A DNA stretch of 54,856 bases from Candidatus Tanganyikabacteria bacterium (GTDB taxonomy: Bacteria; Cyanobacteriota; Sericytochromatia; S15B-MN24; VGJW01). Position 1 is the first letter of the stretch. Every line of letters starts with the position of its first letter. This document shows, piece after piece, positions 23,112 through 31,594 of the stretch. Location: positions 1-54,856 of the forward strand of contig VGJY01000007.1 of the NCBI GenBank assembly GCA_016867235.1. Direction: 5' to 3'. Made by a program: the position numbers and the translations under genes. The notes beneath the pieces were generated by a model, which worked only from the letters and a program-made list of their open reading frames with translations, was not told where the DNA came from and did no database searches.

Positions 23112-24545
23112 TCACGCCGCTTGCATGATGCGAACGTCAGCGACTCGCCCATTTGGCCCCCCCGCGAGCCGGATCTGAATGCCGTCGTCCAGGCGGAGCC
23201 GAGAGCCGATGGGGACCGGCTGCCCGCTGCCGGTCGTGAGACCGGGCAGGCCCCTGTTCTGCAGAAACCACGACCCGCCCTCCGCAATAAAGGTGGCCCG
23301 CGGAGTCCTGTCGGCCTTCTCGCCGGGGACCACGGTGTCGAGGACATGCCAGTCGTAGAGCGCGGTCTTGGGCGATCCGACGACCTTGCCGTCGGGCCGC
23401 CACTCACCCGCCCGGCGCGAGGAGCGGAGATCGAGCACCACGATCGGTCCCGTCGGGGCCTTGCCGCAGAACGGGCAGCGGATGCGGCGCTCGTCGGCGA
23501 GCACGAAGCGCGGTTCGTGGCAGCCGGGGTTGGTGCAGCTGACCAGCGAGCTCCAGGCCCGCTGCAACGCCGACTCCCAGTCTCTGGCCGCCGGCCGCCG
23601 CTCGGGATCATGGAGACCAGTCACGAAGGCTCTCGCGAACAGGTCGGCGAGATCCGGCCCGAAGGCCTTGTACGAGACGAGAATGGGCTCCTCGGAAGGG
23701 TTCGTCCGATCCGACGGGTGTTCGACGAAGAGCGCGCGTGACCCCATCGCCAGGAAGTCGTCATCTTCGGCCGAAGAGGTGGAGTGAACCTTCTTGCCGG
23801 CCAGCGGATGGCGCCGCAACAGGTACTCGTAAAGCAGGACCGCCAGGGCGTGCTGGTCGGTGAGGATGCTCGGGTGGCGCCGCCGCGGATCGTCCATTGC
23901 AAGGCGGGAAGTCGCCAGGACTTCCGGCGCGATGTAGCCCTTCGTCCCGAGGACGAGCGGGGGATAGAGCTTCGGCACGACCAGCCCGTCGATGTCGATG
24001 ACGACGGCCGAGCCGGTGGACGGGTCGACCAGCACGTTCTTGTGCGAAAGATCCGAGTGGGCGAGTCCCGCGCTGTGCAGTCGGCGCACGGCCCGCGCGA
24101 TGCGGATGCAGATCGACAGGTACATGTCCCAGGTTCCGAACTCCGCCGCGGGCAAGGCTCGCGACAGCCGCGGCGACGTGAACCAGCGCCCGACCTTCGT
24201 GTTTCCCCTGTAGGGCCCCGTCGCGAAGTAGTAATTCCTCGGATAGGCCGGCACGACCAAGCCGATGCGGGGCTTGACCACCACCCGGGTGGGCCAGCAG
24301 TACAACTCCCTGAAGTGACCGCCGGTGGCGGGGCAAAGCGTGGGGTTGAGCGGCCCCAGGATGGCCTGGAGCCGGGCCAGGCGGTGCGGGTCGGCGGCCG
24401 CTCCCTGGTTACGAAAGAACAGCACGACCTGGCTCCGGTCGGCCGTGAAGTAGGCTTCCTTCTCGGCGCCACTGCCCACGAGATCCGGGAGGTACTCGAG
24501 GGTAGAGCCGTCCTCGAGAATGACCCTGGGAAGCGATCCTCTCAT
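23112..24545 (-). CDS. TerY-P-type protein kinase with zinc ribbon and FHA-like domain
   Basis: The ATG at 24545 overlaps the PP2C stop (ATGA); 477 aa. The kinase domain has a glycine loop (VGSGAEKEAY, 23-32), a catalytic loop HSDLSHKN (163-170) in place of HRDLKxxN, and DIDG (184-187) in place of DFG. This is typical of the atypical kinases in TerY-P triads. A zinc ribbon (CTNPGCHEPRF...CPFCG) follows, then a C-terminal FHA-like beta domain that could bind phosphothreonine. Substrates are not deducible. It is translationally coupled to the phosphatase and TerY genes. Confidence 0.83.
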   Translation of the reverse strand: MRGSLPRVILEDGSTLEYLPDLVGSGAEKEAYFTADRSQVVLFFRNQGAAADPHRLARLQAILGPLNPTLCPATGGHFRELYCWPTRVVVKPRIGLVVPAYPRNYYFATGPYRGNTKVGRWFTSPRLSRALPAAEFGTWDMYLSICIRIARAVRRLHSAGLAHSDLSHKNVLVDPSTGSAVVIDIDGLVVPKLYPPLVLGTKGYIAPEVLATSRLAMDDPRRRHPSILTDQHALAVLLYEYLLRRHPLAGKKVHSTSSAEDDDFLAMGSRALFVEHPSDRTNPSEEPILVSYKAFGPDLADLFARAFVTGLHDPERRPAARDWESALQRAWSSLVSCTNPGCHEPRFVLADERRIRCPFCGKAPTGPIVVLDLRSSRRAGEWRPDGKVVGSPKTALYDWHVLDTVVPGEKADRTPRATFIAEGGSWFLQNRGLPGLTTGSGQPVPIGSRLRLDDGIQIRLAGGPNGRVADVRIMQAA

Positions 24546-26356
24546 GCTGCAGTATCCTCCTCGGTAACGACCACCAAGGTTCGATCGTCGAACGATCCGC
24601 GCCGGTAGTACCCGTCCAGCCACTCCAGGAGCCGGCGTTGGGGCTCGCCGGCCGGCGCTTGCGGTCCCGCGACGGCGGGCGCGCCGCGTCCCAGGCGCGG
24701 GAACGCCCCACAAAGCGCGAGCTCGTCGGCCAGGTGGCGGAAGCCGGGATCGGCCGGGAAGAAGTCGTCAGCGACGCCGTCGGTCATTACCAGCACCGCG
24801 TCGAAGTGCCCGACATGCTCGTGCGCCCGCCGCCTCAGCCAGTCCATGTCGGGTTCGCCCGCCGAGGCGAGGAACTGGGTCTCGCCCGCGAATTCTCCGG
24901 CCTCGGGAACGCCGAGGGAAATTACCCGATCGCCGGCAACGGCAGCCAGGGCCCCGTCGCCAATCTGCACGGTCATGCAGAACGAGCCGCCCGCGGATCC
25001 CGGCAAGCGACGCATGACCGCCAGGAGCAAGGTCGCGGCGAAGTCCGCGGGCTGCAAGCCACCGAACCGCCCCGCGTACTCGGGATTCGAGATTCGCTCC
25101 AGCAGCGCCTGGTCCAGCGCGCGGCGCGCCGAAATGACCGCGCCGAGAAGCGCCTGGGCGACGGTCTCCGGTCCCGGCACGGGAAGGGTAGCCAGGGAGC
25201 CGGCCAGGGACGCCGCGGCGGCCCGGCAGGAGACCTTGGCTCCGACCCGCGAGAGGCGCTTCGAGCCGGCGCCGTCCGACACCGCCACGATGGCCCAGTC
25301 GCCGGATCGCGCCAGTTCGAACCAGTCGTCGCAGTTGGTTCCGTCGTGCCGATGCTTGCGGCCGCGAGCCCGGGAACCGACCATGCGATAGGCGCCCGGC
25401 ACCTCCAGCGTCGCGGTGAACGTGTCGTCATGGCGATCCATCCGATCCTCGACGGCCAGCACGCGCCACATGGCACTCGGCCTGGCCGGAGCGTCGCCGG
25501 GCGCGTCGGCCGAGCTCGCCGGACAGGCCGCCGGCGGGCCCGCGACGGGCCCCTGCGGTGTGGGCGGAGGAGGCCCGTTTCGGGGCTGGGAGCATTCAGG
25601 CATCCGCCGATCGTCATCGCCCTCCCCGACCGATCGCACGATGCGTGGCGCCGCGTGAGGCCGCGGCATCCCGTTGGAGCCCCGCGGCGGGTGGACGCCG
25701 AGACTGCGGCGCATGATGCCGGCGACGAGGATCGAGTGAGCGGGCCGAAGCGCCACCCAGGCCGAGAATGCCGAGACCAGCGAATCCAGGACCAGCTGGT
25801 CGTGATCCGGAACCCCGCTCGCAAGCGTCAGGCCGAACCGCAGCCGCAATGCGTTCTCCAGCTGCAGGCCCAGGGCGTCCGCGACGTCGGCCAGGCGGTG
25901 AAAGAATGGGCGATCCCCCTGAAACACCAGCCGGTGCCAGTCGTCCGACGCTGTCGGGTCGTCATCGGCCGGGATGCCGAGCTTCCAGCGAACAGCCTTG
26001 AGCTTGCGCTCGGCGCCACCGGAGTTCGATCGCAGTAACGCGAACCGGATCTTGCGAGCGACCAGGGTGGAAGCCGCGGGAAACTCGGTGACCCACCTCC
26101 CGAACTCGCTCCGGAGGGAGTCGAGGATCTCGCCGTTTGCGGGATCTGCCGGGAATACGCCCAGGCGTGCGCCAATGGCGTTACGCAAGAGCTGGGCCAG
26201 GTTGAACGCCATGCTGGTCGCCTCGGTCCAGCTCTCGGGCTGGCCGCGGTACTGGTCCCAGAGCAGTGCGCCGGTCTCGTGCGCCACATCCGTCGGCAAG
26301 CCCAGCCGCCAGCGGACGCCCTGGCTGATCGGCTCGACGTCGGCAAGCGAACGCAT
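24542..26356 (-). CDS. PP2C-like serine/threonine phosphatase of a TerY-P triad
   Basis: The 604-residue protein has a helical N-terminal region (about 1-235) with two related segments (VRWRLGLPTD and VRWKLGIPAD), which suggests a duplicated domain. A Pro-rich linker follows, then a PP2C domain (about 325-600) with metal-ligand motifs VSDGAGSKRLS, QIGDGALA, MTDGVADDFF and FDDRTLVVV. I take the ATG at 26356 because AGGTGAG lies 4 nt upstream; a GTG at 26365 directly after the TerY stop is the alternative. It should oppose the kinase encoded next. Confidence 0.85.
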   Translation of the reverse strand: MRSLADVEPISQGVRWRLGLPTDVAHETGALLWDQYRGQPESWTEATSMAFNLAQLLRNAIGARLGVFPADPANGEILDSLRSEFGRWVTEFPAASTLVARKIRFALLRSNSGGAERKLKAVRWKLGIPADDDPTASDDWHRLVFQGDRPFFHRLADVADALGLQLENALRLRFGLTLASGVPDHDQLVLDSLVSAFSAWVALRPAHSILVAGIMRRSLGVHPPRGSNGMPRPHAAPRIVRSVGEGDDDRRMPECSQPRNGPPPPTPQGPVAGPPAACPASSADAPGDAPARPSAMWRVLAVEDRMDRHDDTFTATLEVPGAYRMVGSRARGRKHRHDGTNCDDWFELARSGDWAIVAVSDGAGSKRLSRVGAKVSCRAAAASLAGSLATLPVPGPETVAQALLGAVISARRALDQALLERISNPEYAGRFGGLQPADFAATLLLAVMRRLPGSAGGSFCMTVQIGDGALAAVAGDRVISLGVPEAGEFAGETQFLASAGEPDMDWLRRRAHEHVGHFDAVLVMTDGVADDFFPADPGFRHLADELALCGAFPRLGRGAPAVAGPQAPAGEPQRRLLEWLDGYYRRGSFDDRTLVVVTEEDTAA

Positions 26357-26365
26357 GGCTCTCAC

Positions 26366-26995
26366 CTAGGGGGTGTGAAGGCCGGGATCTGGCCCGAAGT
26401 CGGCCTGTCCCCGTGGCGGGAGCGCCTGAATGCTTGCCGAGGCTTGCTTGATGGAATCCGTCACCTGGCGGAAGAACAGCTTGAGTTCTTCCGGCTGCAG
26501 GCTGCTGAGCTCCACCACGGTCTCGGTCATCCGGCGCAGCGTCGCCGAGTTGGCGCGCGGTCCGGCCGCACAGGCAACGAAGGCGCCATACTTGCGCCGA
26601 GACACCGCGTCTGCGGCGGCTTCCCACGCATCCGTGGGCTCGCCGTCCGTCATCAGGAAAACCAGGGGCCGCCAGTCGCCCTTCTGCGTCGAAGTGGTCC
26701 TCCGAACTTCACTATCCAAGGCGTCCAGCAGCACCGACAGGGCGTGGCCGAGGGCCGTGCGGCCGCTGGCATCCAGCGAGGGTTCGCGAAACGAGGTCAG
26801 TTCGGTCAGCGGAATGACCTGACGGGCCTCGTCGTCGAACGTGATGACCGACAGGAATGCGGTCTCCAGCGAGGTGGGATCTCCCTTGAGATCGGCCACC
26901 AGAGCCTTGACGCCCTGGCGGACGGCCTCGATCGGCTCGCCGGCCATCGAGCCGGACGTGTCGAGCAGCAGATACACGGGCAACCGGCGGACCAT
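26366..26995 (-). CDS. TerY-like vWA protein
   Basis: The 209-residue single vWA domain has an intact MIDAS: DTSGSMAG (12-19), the Thr of SGRTALGHAL, and FLMTDGEPTDAW. It is closely related to the vWA part of the 22020-23018 protein but has no zinc ribbon. GAGGAG lies 8 nt before the ATG. It is first of the three-gene minus-strand unit vWA/PP2C/kinase, the TerY-P arrangement. Confidence 0.88.
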   Translation of the reverse strand: MVRRLPVYLLLDTSGSMAGEPIEAVRQGVKALVADLKGDPTSLETAFLSVITFDDEARQVIPLTELTSFREPSLDASGRTALGHALSVLLDALDSEVRRTTSTQKGDWRPLVFLMTDGEPTDAWEAAADAVSRRKYGAFVACAAGPRANSATLRRMTETVVELSSLQPEELKLFFRQVTDSIKQASASIQALPPRGQADFGPDPGLHTP

Positions 26996-27192
26996 CGACT
27001 GTTCTCCTCGATCGTTGCGGATTCCTCTCGGACAACTTCCTGGCGCCCGGGATTATTTCAGGGAATCCTCGGCGGCGCGAAAGGTGCCTGGATGAAGAAG
27101 AAATAGTTGGTGGCCCGCCGCCGTTACTGGATCGACCGGTACGAAGTGCCAGGCAGGTGCCGAGCCGGCTCGTGGTTGGAGGGTTCATTCGG

Positions 27193-29442
27193 ATGGTGCG
27201 CATTGTCGGCTTCCCGCTCCGCATGCTGGCCGGTTCCACGGCGGTCGCGCTCCTTGCTGGCTGCCCGCCGGGCGTTCGCGTCTACGACATGACCCGCATC
27301 CAGGCAGGCAGCCAGGGACCGGGCCTGGCCTACCCGCCGGACGGCGCCCCCACCCCCCAGCCCGCCCCTGCGGCGTCGCCCGCCTCGGCGCCAGGCTCGG
27401 ACAGCTTCGAGCCGTGGATTCTCGGCAAGCGCCTGTACAACCTGAGCCAGGATCTCAAGACCGTGACCATGTCCCTCGACGTGGCCTCCGGCGGGGCGCC
27501 GCTGGCCATCGAGTGGTCGCAGGAAGGAGACTACGGCACCTTCAACAGCTCGACGGGCCGCGATGTGCAGTGGCACCTGCAACGCGACGCCGGGACCTTC
27601 GTCGCCAACATCACCGTCACCGTCCGCAAGGTGGGCAAGGACGCCGGCCCGATCGCCAAGGCGACCTTCCAGATACCCGTCGTCGAGGGCCGAATCGACG
27701 TGCCGGAGATCTTCCCGGAGCTGTCGGTGTTTCCCCAGTCCACCGTGCTGTTCCGGCCGCTGCCGTTCGCGATCGGCGGCTCGCGCGACTCGCTCGCCGT
27801 GCTGGGAATCAAGGATCGCGTGCAGTTGACGGTCACGACCTACATCTATGACAAGGGCACGAACTCCAAGAAGAAGACCACTGGCGATATCGCCGAGACG
27901 CGGTTCGAGCCGCAAGCGGCCGATCTCGTCGTGGTCGACGACCTGGGGCTCGTACGGCCCGCGGACGGCTCGGCGACCGGGTCGGCGGTCGTCTACGTGA
28001 CTTCCAAGTCAAACGCCCAGAGCCGGGTCGCGGCACGTGTCCAGGTTCATTACCTGGCGACCCGCATCACGCTCCGGTACCCGGCCACGTCCCTGTACCT
28101 GCCGGGCCAGGGCACGAGCGCGATGAAGCTGGGCGCGACCGTCCAGTACACCAACCCGCTGGATCGCGATCGCGTGGTATTCACCGACCCCGACGGCCGG
28201 GAGCTCACCTGGTCGACGTCCGATCCGGACGTCGCCCAGGTGGATGCCGGCGGCAACCTCTCGGTTCTGCCCGACGCCAAGCCCGGCACCGTCAAGGTCG
28301 TCGCCCGAAGCAACTACGATCCGTCTGTCGCCGCGGAGCTCACCATTCGCATCGGCGGAACGCCGGGTGGCTTCGCAGCGTCAGCCGCCGCCACTCCGGG
28401 CCCCGTCGCCACGCCGGCACCGTCGGCAGCGCCGTCCGCACCGCCCTCGCCCAAGCCGCCCACCCCGACTCCGACGCCATTGGCCTACGTTGCGACGCTT
28501 GCCGGCGGGTACGCGGGCCACGGGGATGGCGACGGGACGGTGGCCCGGTTCTCTGGCCCCGTGGGACTCGCCGTAGGACCCGACGGCTTCCTCTACGTCG
28601 CCGACGCGGGCAATAGCGCGATCCGCCGGGTGTCCCTCGGGGGGAGCGTGTCCACGCTGGCCGGCCAGAACGGAGCGGGCCACGCGGACGGATCGTGTTA
28701 TCAGGCGCGATTCCGCAATCCGACTGCTCTAGCGTTCGGACCCACCGGCGAGCTGTACGTTGCCGATACCGACAATAACCGCGTCAGATTGATCGACTTG
28801 CCGAGCTGCACCGTGTCCACGCTGGCCGGCTCGGCAACCTCCGGGTACGCCGACGGATATCGGTCCGCCGCGCGCCTCTCGGCACCCACGGCCATCGCGT
28901 GGTGGAACGATGCCCTGGTGGTCGCGGAGGGGGGCCAGGACCGGCTCCGCCGCGTCACTCCACAGGGCTACGTGACGTCGCTCGGCAGCGGCGGCTCTTC
29001 GGGCTTCAAGGACGGGTACCTGTCCCAGGCCACCTTTCAGGGCCTGAACTGCCTGACGGCCGCGTCCGCCGGCCGCCTCTACCTCGCCGCCAACAACGCG
29101 CTCCGCGCGATCGACAGCTACTGGCTGGCGACCCTAGCCGGTAGCGGGGCTGCGGGCTTCAAGGATGGCGAAGGCGCCACTGCCCAGTTCAACACGCCGT
29201 GGGGCGCCGCGGTCGGCTCGAACGACACGGTCTATCTCGCGGACAAGCGCAACAACCGCATCCGCGCCATCCGCGCCGACGGGTCGGTCGCGACCCTGGC
29301 CGGAACCGGGCTCCCCGGGACGGTGGACGGCTATGGCGACGCGGCGCGCTTCAACGGGCCCACGGGCCTGGCCTTCAAGAACGAAACCCTCTACGTGGCC
29401 GATACCGGCAGCAACCGGATCCGCTCGATTCGTCTGCGGTAG
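27193..29442 (+). CDS. Lipoprotein with Ig-like (BIG_2) domain and NHL-repeat beta-propeller
   Basis: The ATG at 27193 (GGAGGG 9 nt upstream) gives a lipoprotein signal ending LLAGC (Cys24); 749 aa. The middle part has Ig-like beta domains, including a BIG_2-like stretch (TWSTSDPDVAQVDAGGNLSV). A Pro/Ala/Thr linker follows, then five or six NHL repeats (for example GPVGLAVGPDGFLYVADAG and NPTALAFGPTGELYVADTD). Between NHL blades, STLAG-x-GxxDG phrases recur. NHL propellers bind proteins or glycans. The gene diverges from the TerY operon across a 197-nt spacer in which I find no convincing promoter. Confidence 0.85.
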   Translation: MVRIVGFPLRMLAGSTAVALLAGCPPGVRVYDMTRIQAGSQGPGLAYPPDGAPTPQPAPAASPASAPGSDSFEPWILGKRLYNLSQDLKTVTMSLDVASGGAPLAIEWSQEGDYGTFNSSTGRDVQWHLQRDAGTFVANITVTVRKVGKDAGPIAKATFQIPVVEGRIDVPEIFPELSVFPQSTVLFRPLPFAIGGSRDSLAVLGIKDRVQLTVTTYIYDKGTNSKKKTTGDIAETRFEPQAADLVVVDDLGLVRPADGSATGSAVVYVTSKSNAQSRVAARVQVHYLATRITLRYPATSLYLPGQGTSAMKLGATVQYTNPLDRDRVVFTDPDGRELTWSTSDPDVAQVDAGGNLSVLPDAKPGTVKVVARSNYDPSVAAELTIRIGGTPGGFAASAAATPGPVATPAPSAAPSAPPSPKPPTPTPTPLAYVATLAGGYAGHGDGDGTVARFSGPVGLAVGPDGFLYVADAGNSAIRRVSLGGSVSTLAGQNGAGHADGSCYQARFRNPTALAFGPTGELYVADTDNNRVRLIDLPSCTVSTLAGSATSGYADGYRSAARLSAPTAIAWWNDALVVAEGGQDRLRRVTPQGYVTSLGSGGSSGFKDGYLSQATFQGLNCLTAASAGRLYLAANNALRAIDSYWLATLAGSGAAGFKDGEGATAQFNTPWGAAVGSNDTVYLADKRNNRIRAIRADGSVATLAGTGLPGTVDGYGDAARFNGPTGLAFKNETLYVADTGSNRIRSIRLR

Positions 29443-29447
29443 GGAGA

Positions 29448-29472
29448 GTGAGAGCGTCTTGCCGGCTCTCAC
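29448..29472 (+). terminator. Possible terminator hairpin after the NHL gene
   Basis: Perfect 8-bp arms GTGAGAGC/GCTCTCAC with a 9-nt loop lie 6 nt after the stop codon. No U-tract follows, so the call rests on position and symmetry only. Confidence 0.4.
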
Positions 29473-29569
29473 GACTGCGGACCAGTTACTCGGATCTCCC
29501 CCGAGGCTCGAATAAGGGCTGGCCCCGGGTCGTTGACGGAGTGTTGAAACCCTGGAGAGGAGGGCGACG

Positions 29570-29941
29570 ATGCCAAAGGTCCCCGCAGCCATCCTGGTAG
29601 CCTACGACTCCCCGGGCGGCGCCGTGGATGGCGTGGCCGACCGGGCGGCGATCACCTCCCGCGAGACCCGCACGACGCGGACGGTCCGCCCGATGCCTCG
29701 CGTTCCCGATCCGCTCGTGCAGGTCGCCCGGATCGCCTGGCTGTGCGTGAACGTACAGGCGCAGGATCGCCCGGTGGACACCCGCTGGCTGCGCAAGACG
29801 ATCGCGCGCATCGATCGCGACTTCGACCCCCACGCCGTGGGAGCCCGCAACTTCAACGAAGTCCTGGAGAGCCTCGAAAGGTGCGGGGTGGTGCGCATCC
29901 ACCGCGACAACGGCGTGGTCCGCGTCGCGCTGCCCGGCTAG
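29570..29941 (+). CDS. Small OST-HTH/LOTUS-like domain protein
   Basis: The 123-residue protein has GAGGAGG 7 nt before its ATG. From about residue 46 it follows the OST-HTH (LOTUS) pattern: a helix with LVQVARIAWLCVNVQ, then VDTRWLRKTIARIDRDFDPHAVGARNFNEVLESLERCGVVRIHRDNGVVRVAL. The FDPHAVGARNFNEVLESL segment corresponds to the conserved F-x-x-x-x-x-G-x-x-x-x-x-x-L core. OST-HTH domains bind RNA and usually sit behind NYN nucleases; here it is alone. It leads a plus-strand run into the DUF1822/sigma/protease module. Confidence 0.6.
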   Translation: MPKVPAAILVAYDSPGGAVDGVADRAAITSRETRTTRTVRPMPRVPDPLVQVARIAWLCVNVQAQDRPVDTRWLRKTIARIDRDFDPHAVGARNFNEVLESLERCGVVRIHRDNGVVRVALPG

Positions 29942-29962
29942 TTCGACAGGAGTCCGAATCCG

Positions 29963-30460
29963 ATGTGGCACCTCTGCTTCCCGACGCTGTTTCACCGGCG
30001 CTTGCCGTCGGCGAAGGGTCATCGGATACTTCGTGGGATTGCGAAAGGGCCAGCCAGGTTGCCGGACCGAGACGTTTTCACCGCATCGCCAGGGCCGCCT
30101 CGCGGCTTGACCCGCGAGCAGGCGCGGCTGGCGTACCCCGGCTGGCTCCGCGCTCTGGCGGGCGGCGCGGGCGACGACGCGCGAGTCGCGGCCGGCGAGG
30201 CGCTGCTGGGGTACGCAAGCCAGGTCGCCAGGAGCCGGCTGCAAAATGCGGTCCCGGGCATGCCCGCGGCGGAGCTCGCGGCGACGGTACGCGACTTCTC
30301 CTGGGCGCTCGCGCGCCACGAGGCAATCCATGGCGAGAAGCTTCCCGACCGCTTCGAGGGGTTCGAAGCCCTGCTGGCGGCGATCTTGCACGAATGCTGG
30401 CTCCGCCGCGGCGGCGCCGACCACGACGACCACGCTCAGATTCCGGACCCCCGGGCCTAG
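29963..30460 (+). CDS. Hypothetical helical protein
   Basis: The 165-residue ORF has AGGAG 10 nt before the ATG. It is not recognised. The N-terminal 50 residues look poorly structured; from about 50 on, Ala/Leu-rich helices predominate (EALLGYASQVARSRL, FEALLAAILHECWL). It fits between the OST-HTH and DUF1822 genes with short spacers, so it is probably part of that operon. No counterpart is seen in the second module copy. Confidence 0.45.
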   Translation: MWHLCFPTLFHRRLPSAKGHRILRGIAKGPARLPDRDVFTASPGPPRGLTREQARLAYPGWLRALAGGAGDDARVAAGEALLGYASQVARSRLQNAVPGMPAAELAATVRDFSWALARHEAIHGEKLPDRFEGFEALLAAILHECWLRRGGADHDDHAQIPDPRA

Positions 30461-30475
30461 AAAGGCGATTCGCGC

Positions 30476-31594
30476 ATGATGACCACGGTTTTCCGCATCG
30501 ATCCCGACCGCTGGGAGGCGCTGCGACGGGAAGCGGCGACATTCTCGACCGCCCCGGTTCGCAAGCGCGTGTTCGCCAACCTCCTTGCGCGAGAGGGGCT
30601 CTTGGCCTGGCTTGCGGCGCACGGTGCCGAAGCGCGGGCGGGGGACTCGTTCGCCGCCGACTCTACCGTCGCCGAGTTGCTCGACGTCTGCGATGTCCAC
30701 GTCGGCGCCCGGCGGATCAACGCGTGCCCGGTGCTGCCCGGCTCCAGGCGGGTGCTTGCCGACTTCCGGGCCCTCATGCACCGCTTCTATTCGGACGTCT
30801 ACGTCGCCGTGGGCCTGCGCGGCGACATCGCGACGGGCTCCGACGTGGAGGCCGAGATCCTGGGAGCGACGACGCCAGCGGTCTTCGACAATCACGGCAC
30901 GTGGGACGAGCGGGGCCACGCCGTGCTGGACCTCTCGGAGCTGACGCGGCTCGAACGGCCCGAAGACTTCGCCAGGTTTCCCGAGGCGGAACCCCCCGGG
31001 GAAATCTGGGCGTTCGAATGCGACGAGGTGCGGCCCCGGATCCCCGAGTACTGGAAGCGCCGCATCGATCCCGCCGCGATCCCCATGTTCGAGGCACACA
31101 TGCTCCATTGCGCGGATTGCCGGCAAGACGCGATCGGCGCCCGGTTGGCGGCCGAGGTCGATCCGCCCGGACGCAAGGCCGAAATCGTCTACTTCCCGGC
31201 CGCCCTGCTGCGCCGGACGGCCATGGCCGCGAGCACGGCGGAGCCGGCATCTTTCGCGATCTCGGGAGGAGACGACGAGATCCCGGCAGCGCGCGTGCCG
31301 GGCGAGGGCCCCTGGCTCACTTCGGATGGCCGCCTGGAGGGCGCGCTCGCCGTGGGAATGGAACACGCGGGCAAGACGGTACGCCTGACGCTGGCGCTCT
31401 CTTTCGGACCCGAAGGCGCCACCGAGCCCGCGTTCGACACGACGGTCACCGCCGGCGGGGGGGTACCGCTGGATCGCCGCCTGCAAGAGCCGGCAATCCT
31501 GGCCTGGCTCGGGGAGACAGGGCTCGCATGGCCCGACGGCCGCTGGGCTCTCGAGCCAGAGCACCTCGCGCTGGAGTTCGTCGGTGATGAGTGA
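30476..31594 (+). CDS. DUF1822-like protein with anti-sigma zinc motif (module A)
   Basis: The N-terminal 135 residues follow the DUF1822 pattern known from cyanobacteria (RVFANLLAREGLLAWLAAHG, then LLDVCDVHVGARRINACPVLP, then YVAVGL). A zf-HC2/ZAS signature comes next: H208-x3-C212-x2-C215 in EAHMLHCADCR, the motif of zinc anti-sigma factors. The C-terminal 100 residues form a beta-rich domain (TSDGRLEGALAVGMEHAGKTVRLTLALSFG in outline) shared with 46160-47398 and 48704-49240. No TM segment is present, so it is soluble. The next gene, overlapping by 8 nt, encodes a sigma-like protein. An anti-sigma role is inferred from motif plus neighbour. Confidence 0.72.
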   Translation: MMTTVFRIDPDRWEALRREAATFSTAPVRKRVFANLLAREGLLAWLAAHGAEARAGDSFAADSTVAELLDVCDVHVGARRINACPVLPGSRRVLADFRALMHRFYSDVYVAVGLRGDIATGSDVEAEILGATTPAVFDNHGTWDERGHAVLDLSELTRLERPEDFARFPEAEPPGEIWAFECDEVRPRIPEYWKRRIDPAAIPMFEAHMLHCADCRQDAIGARLAAEVDPPGRKAEIVYFPAALLRRTAMAASTAEPASFAISGGDDEIPAARVPGEGPWLTSDGRLEGALAVGMEHAGKTVRLTLALSFGPEGATEPAFDTTVTAGGGVPLDRRLQEPAILAWLGETGLAWPDGRWALEPEHLALEFVGDE

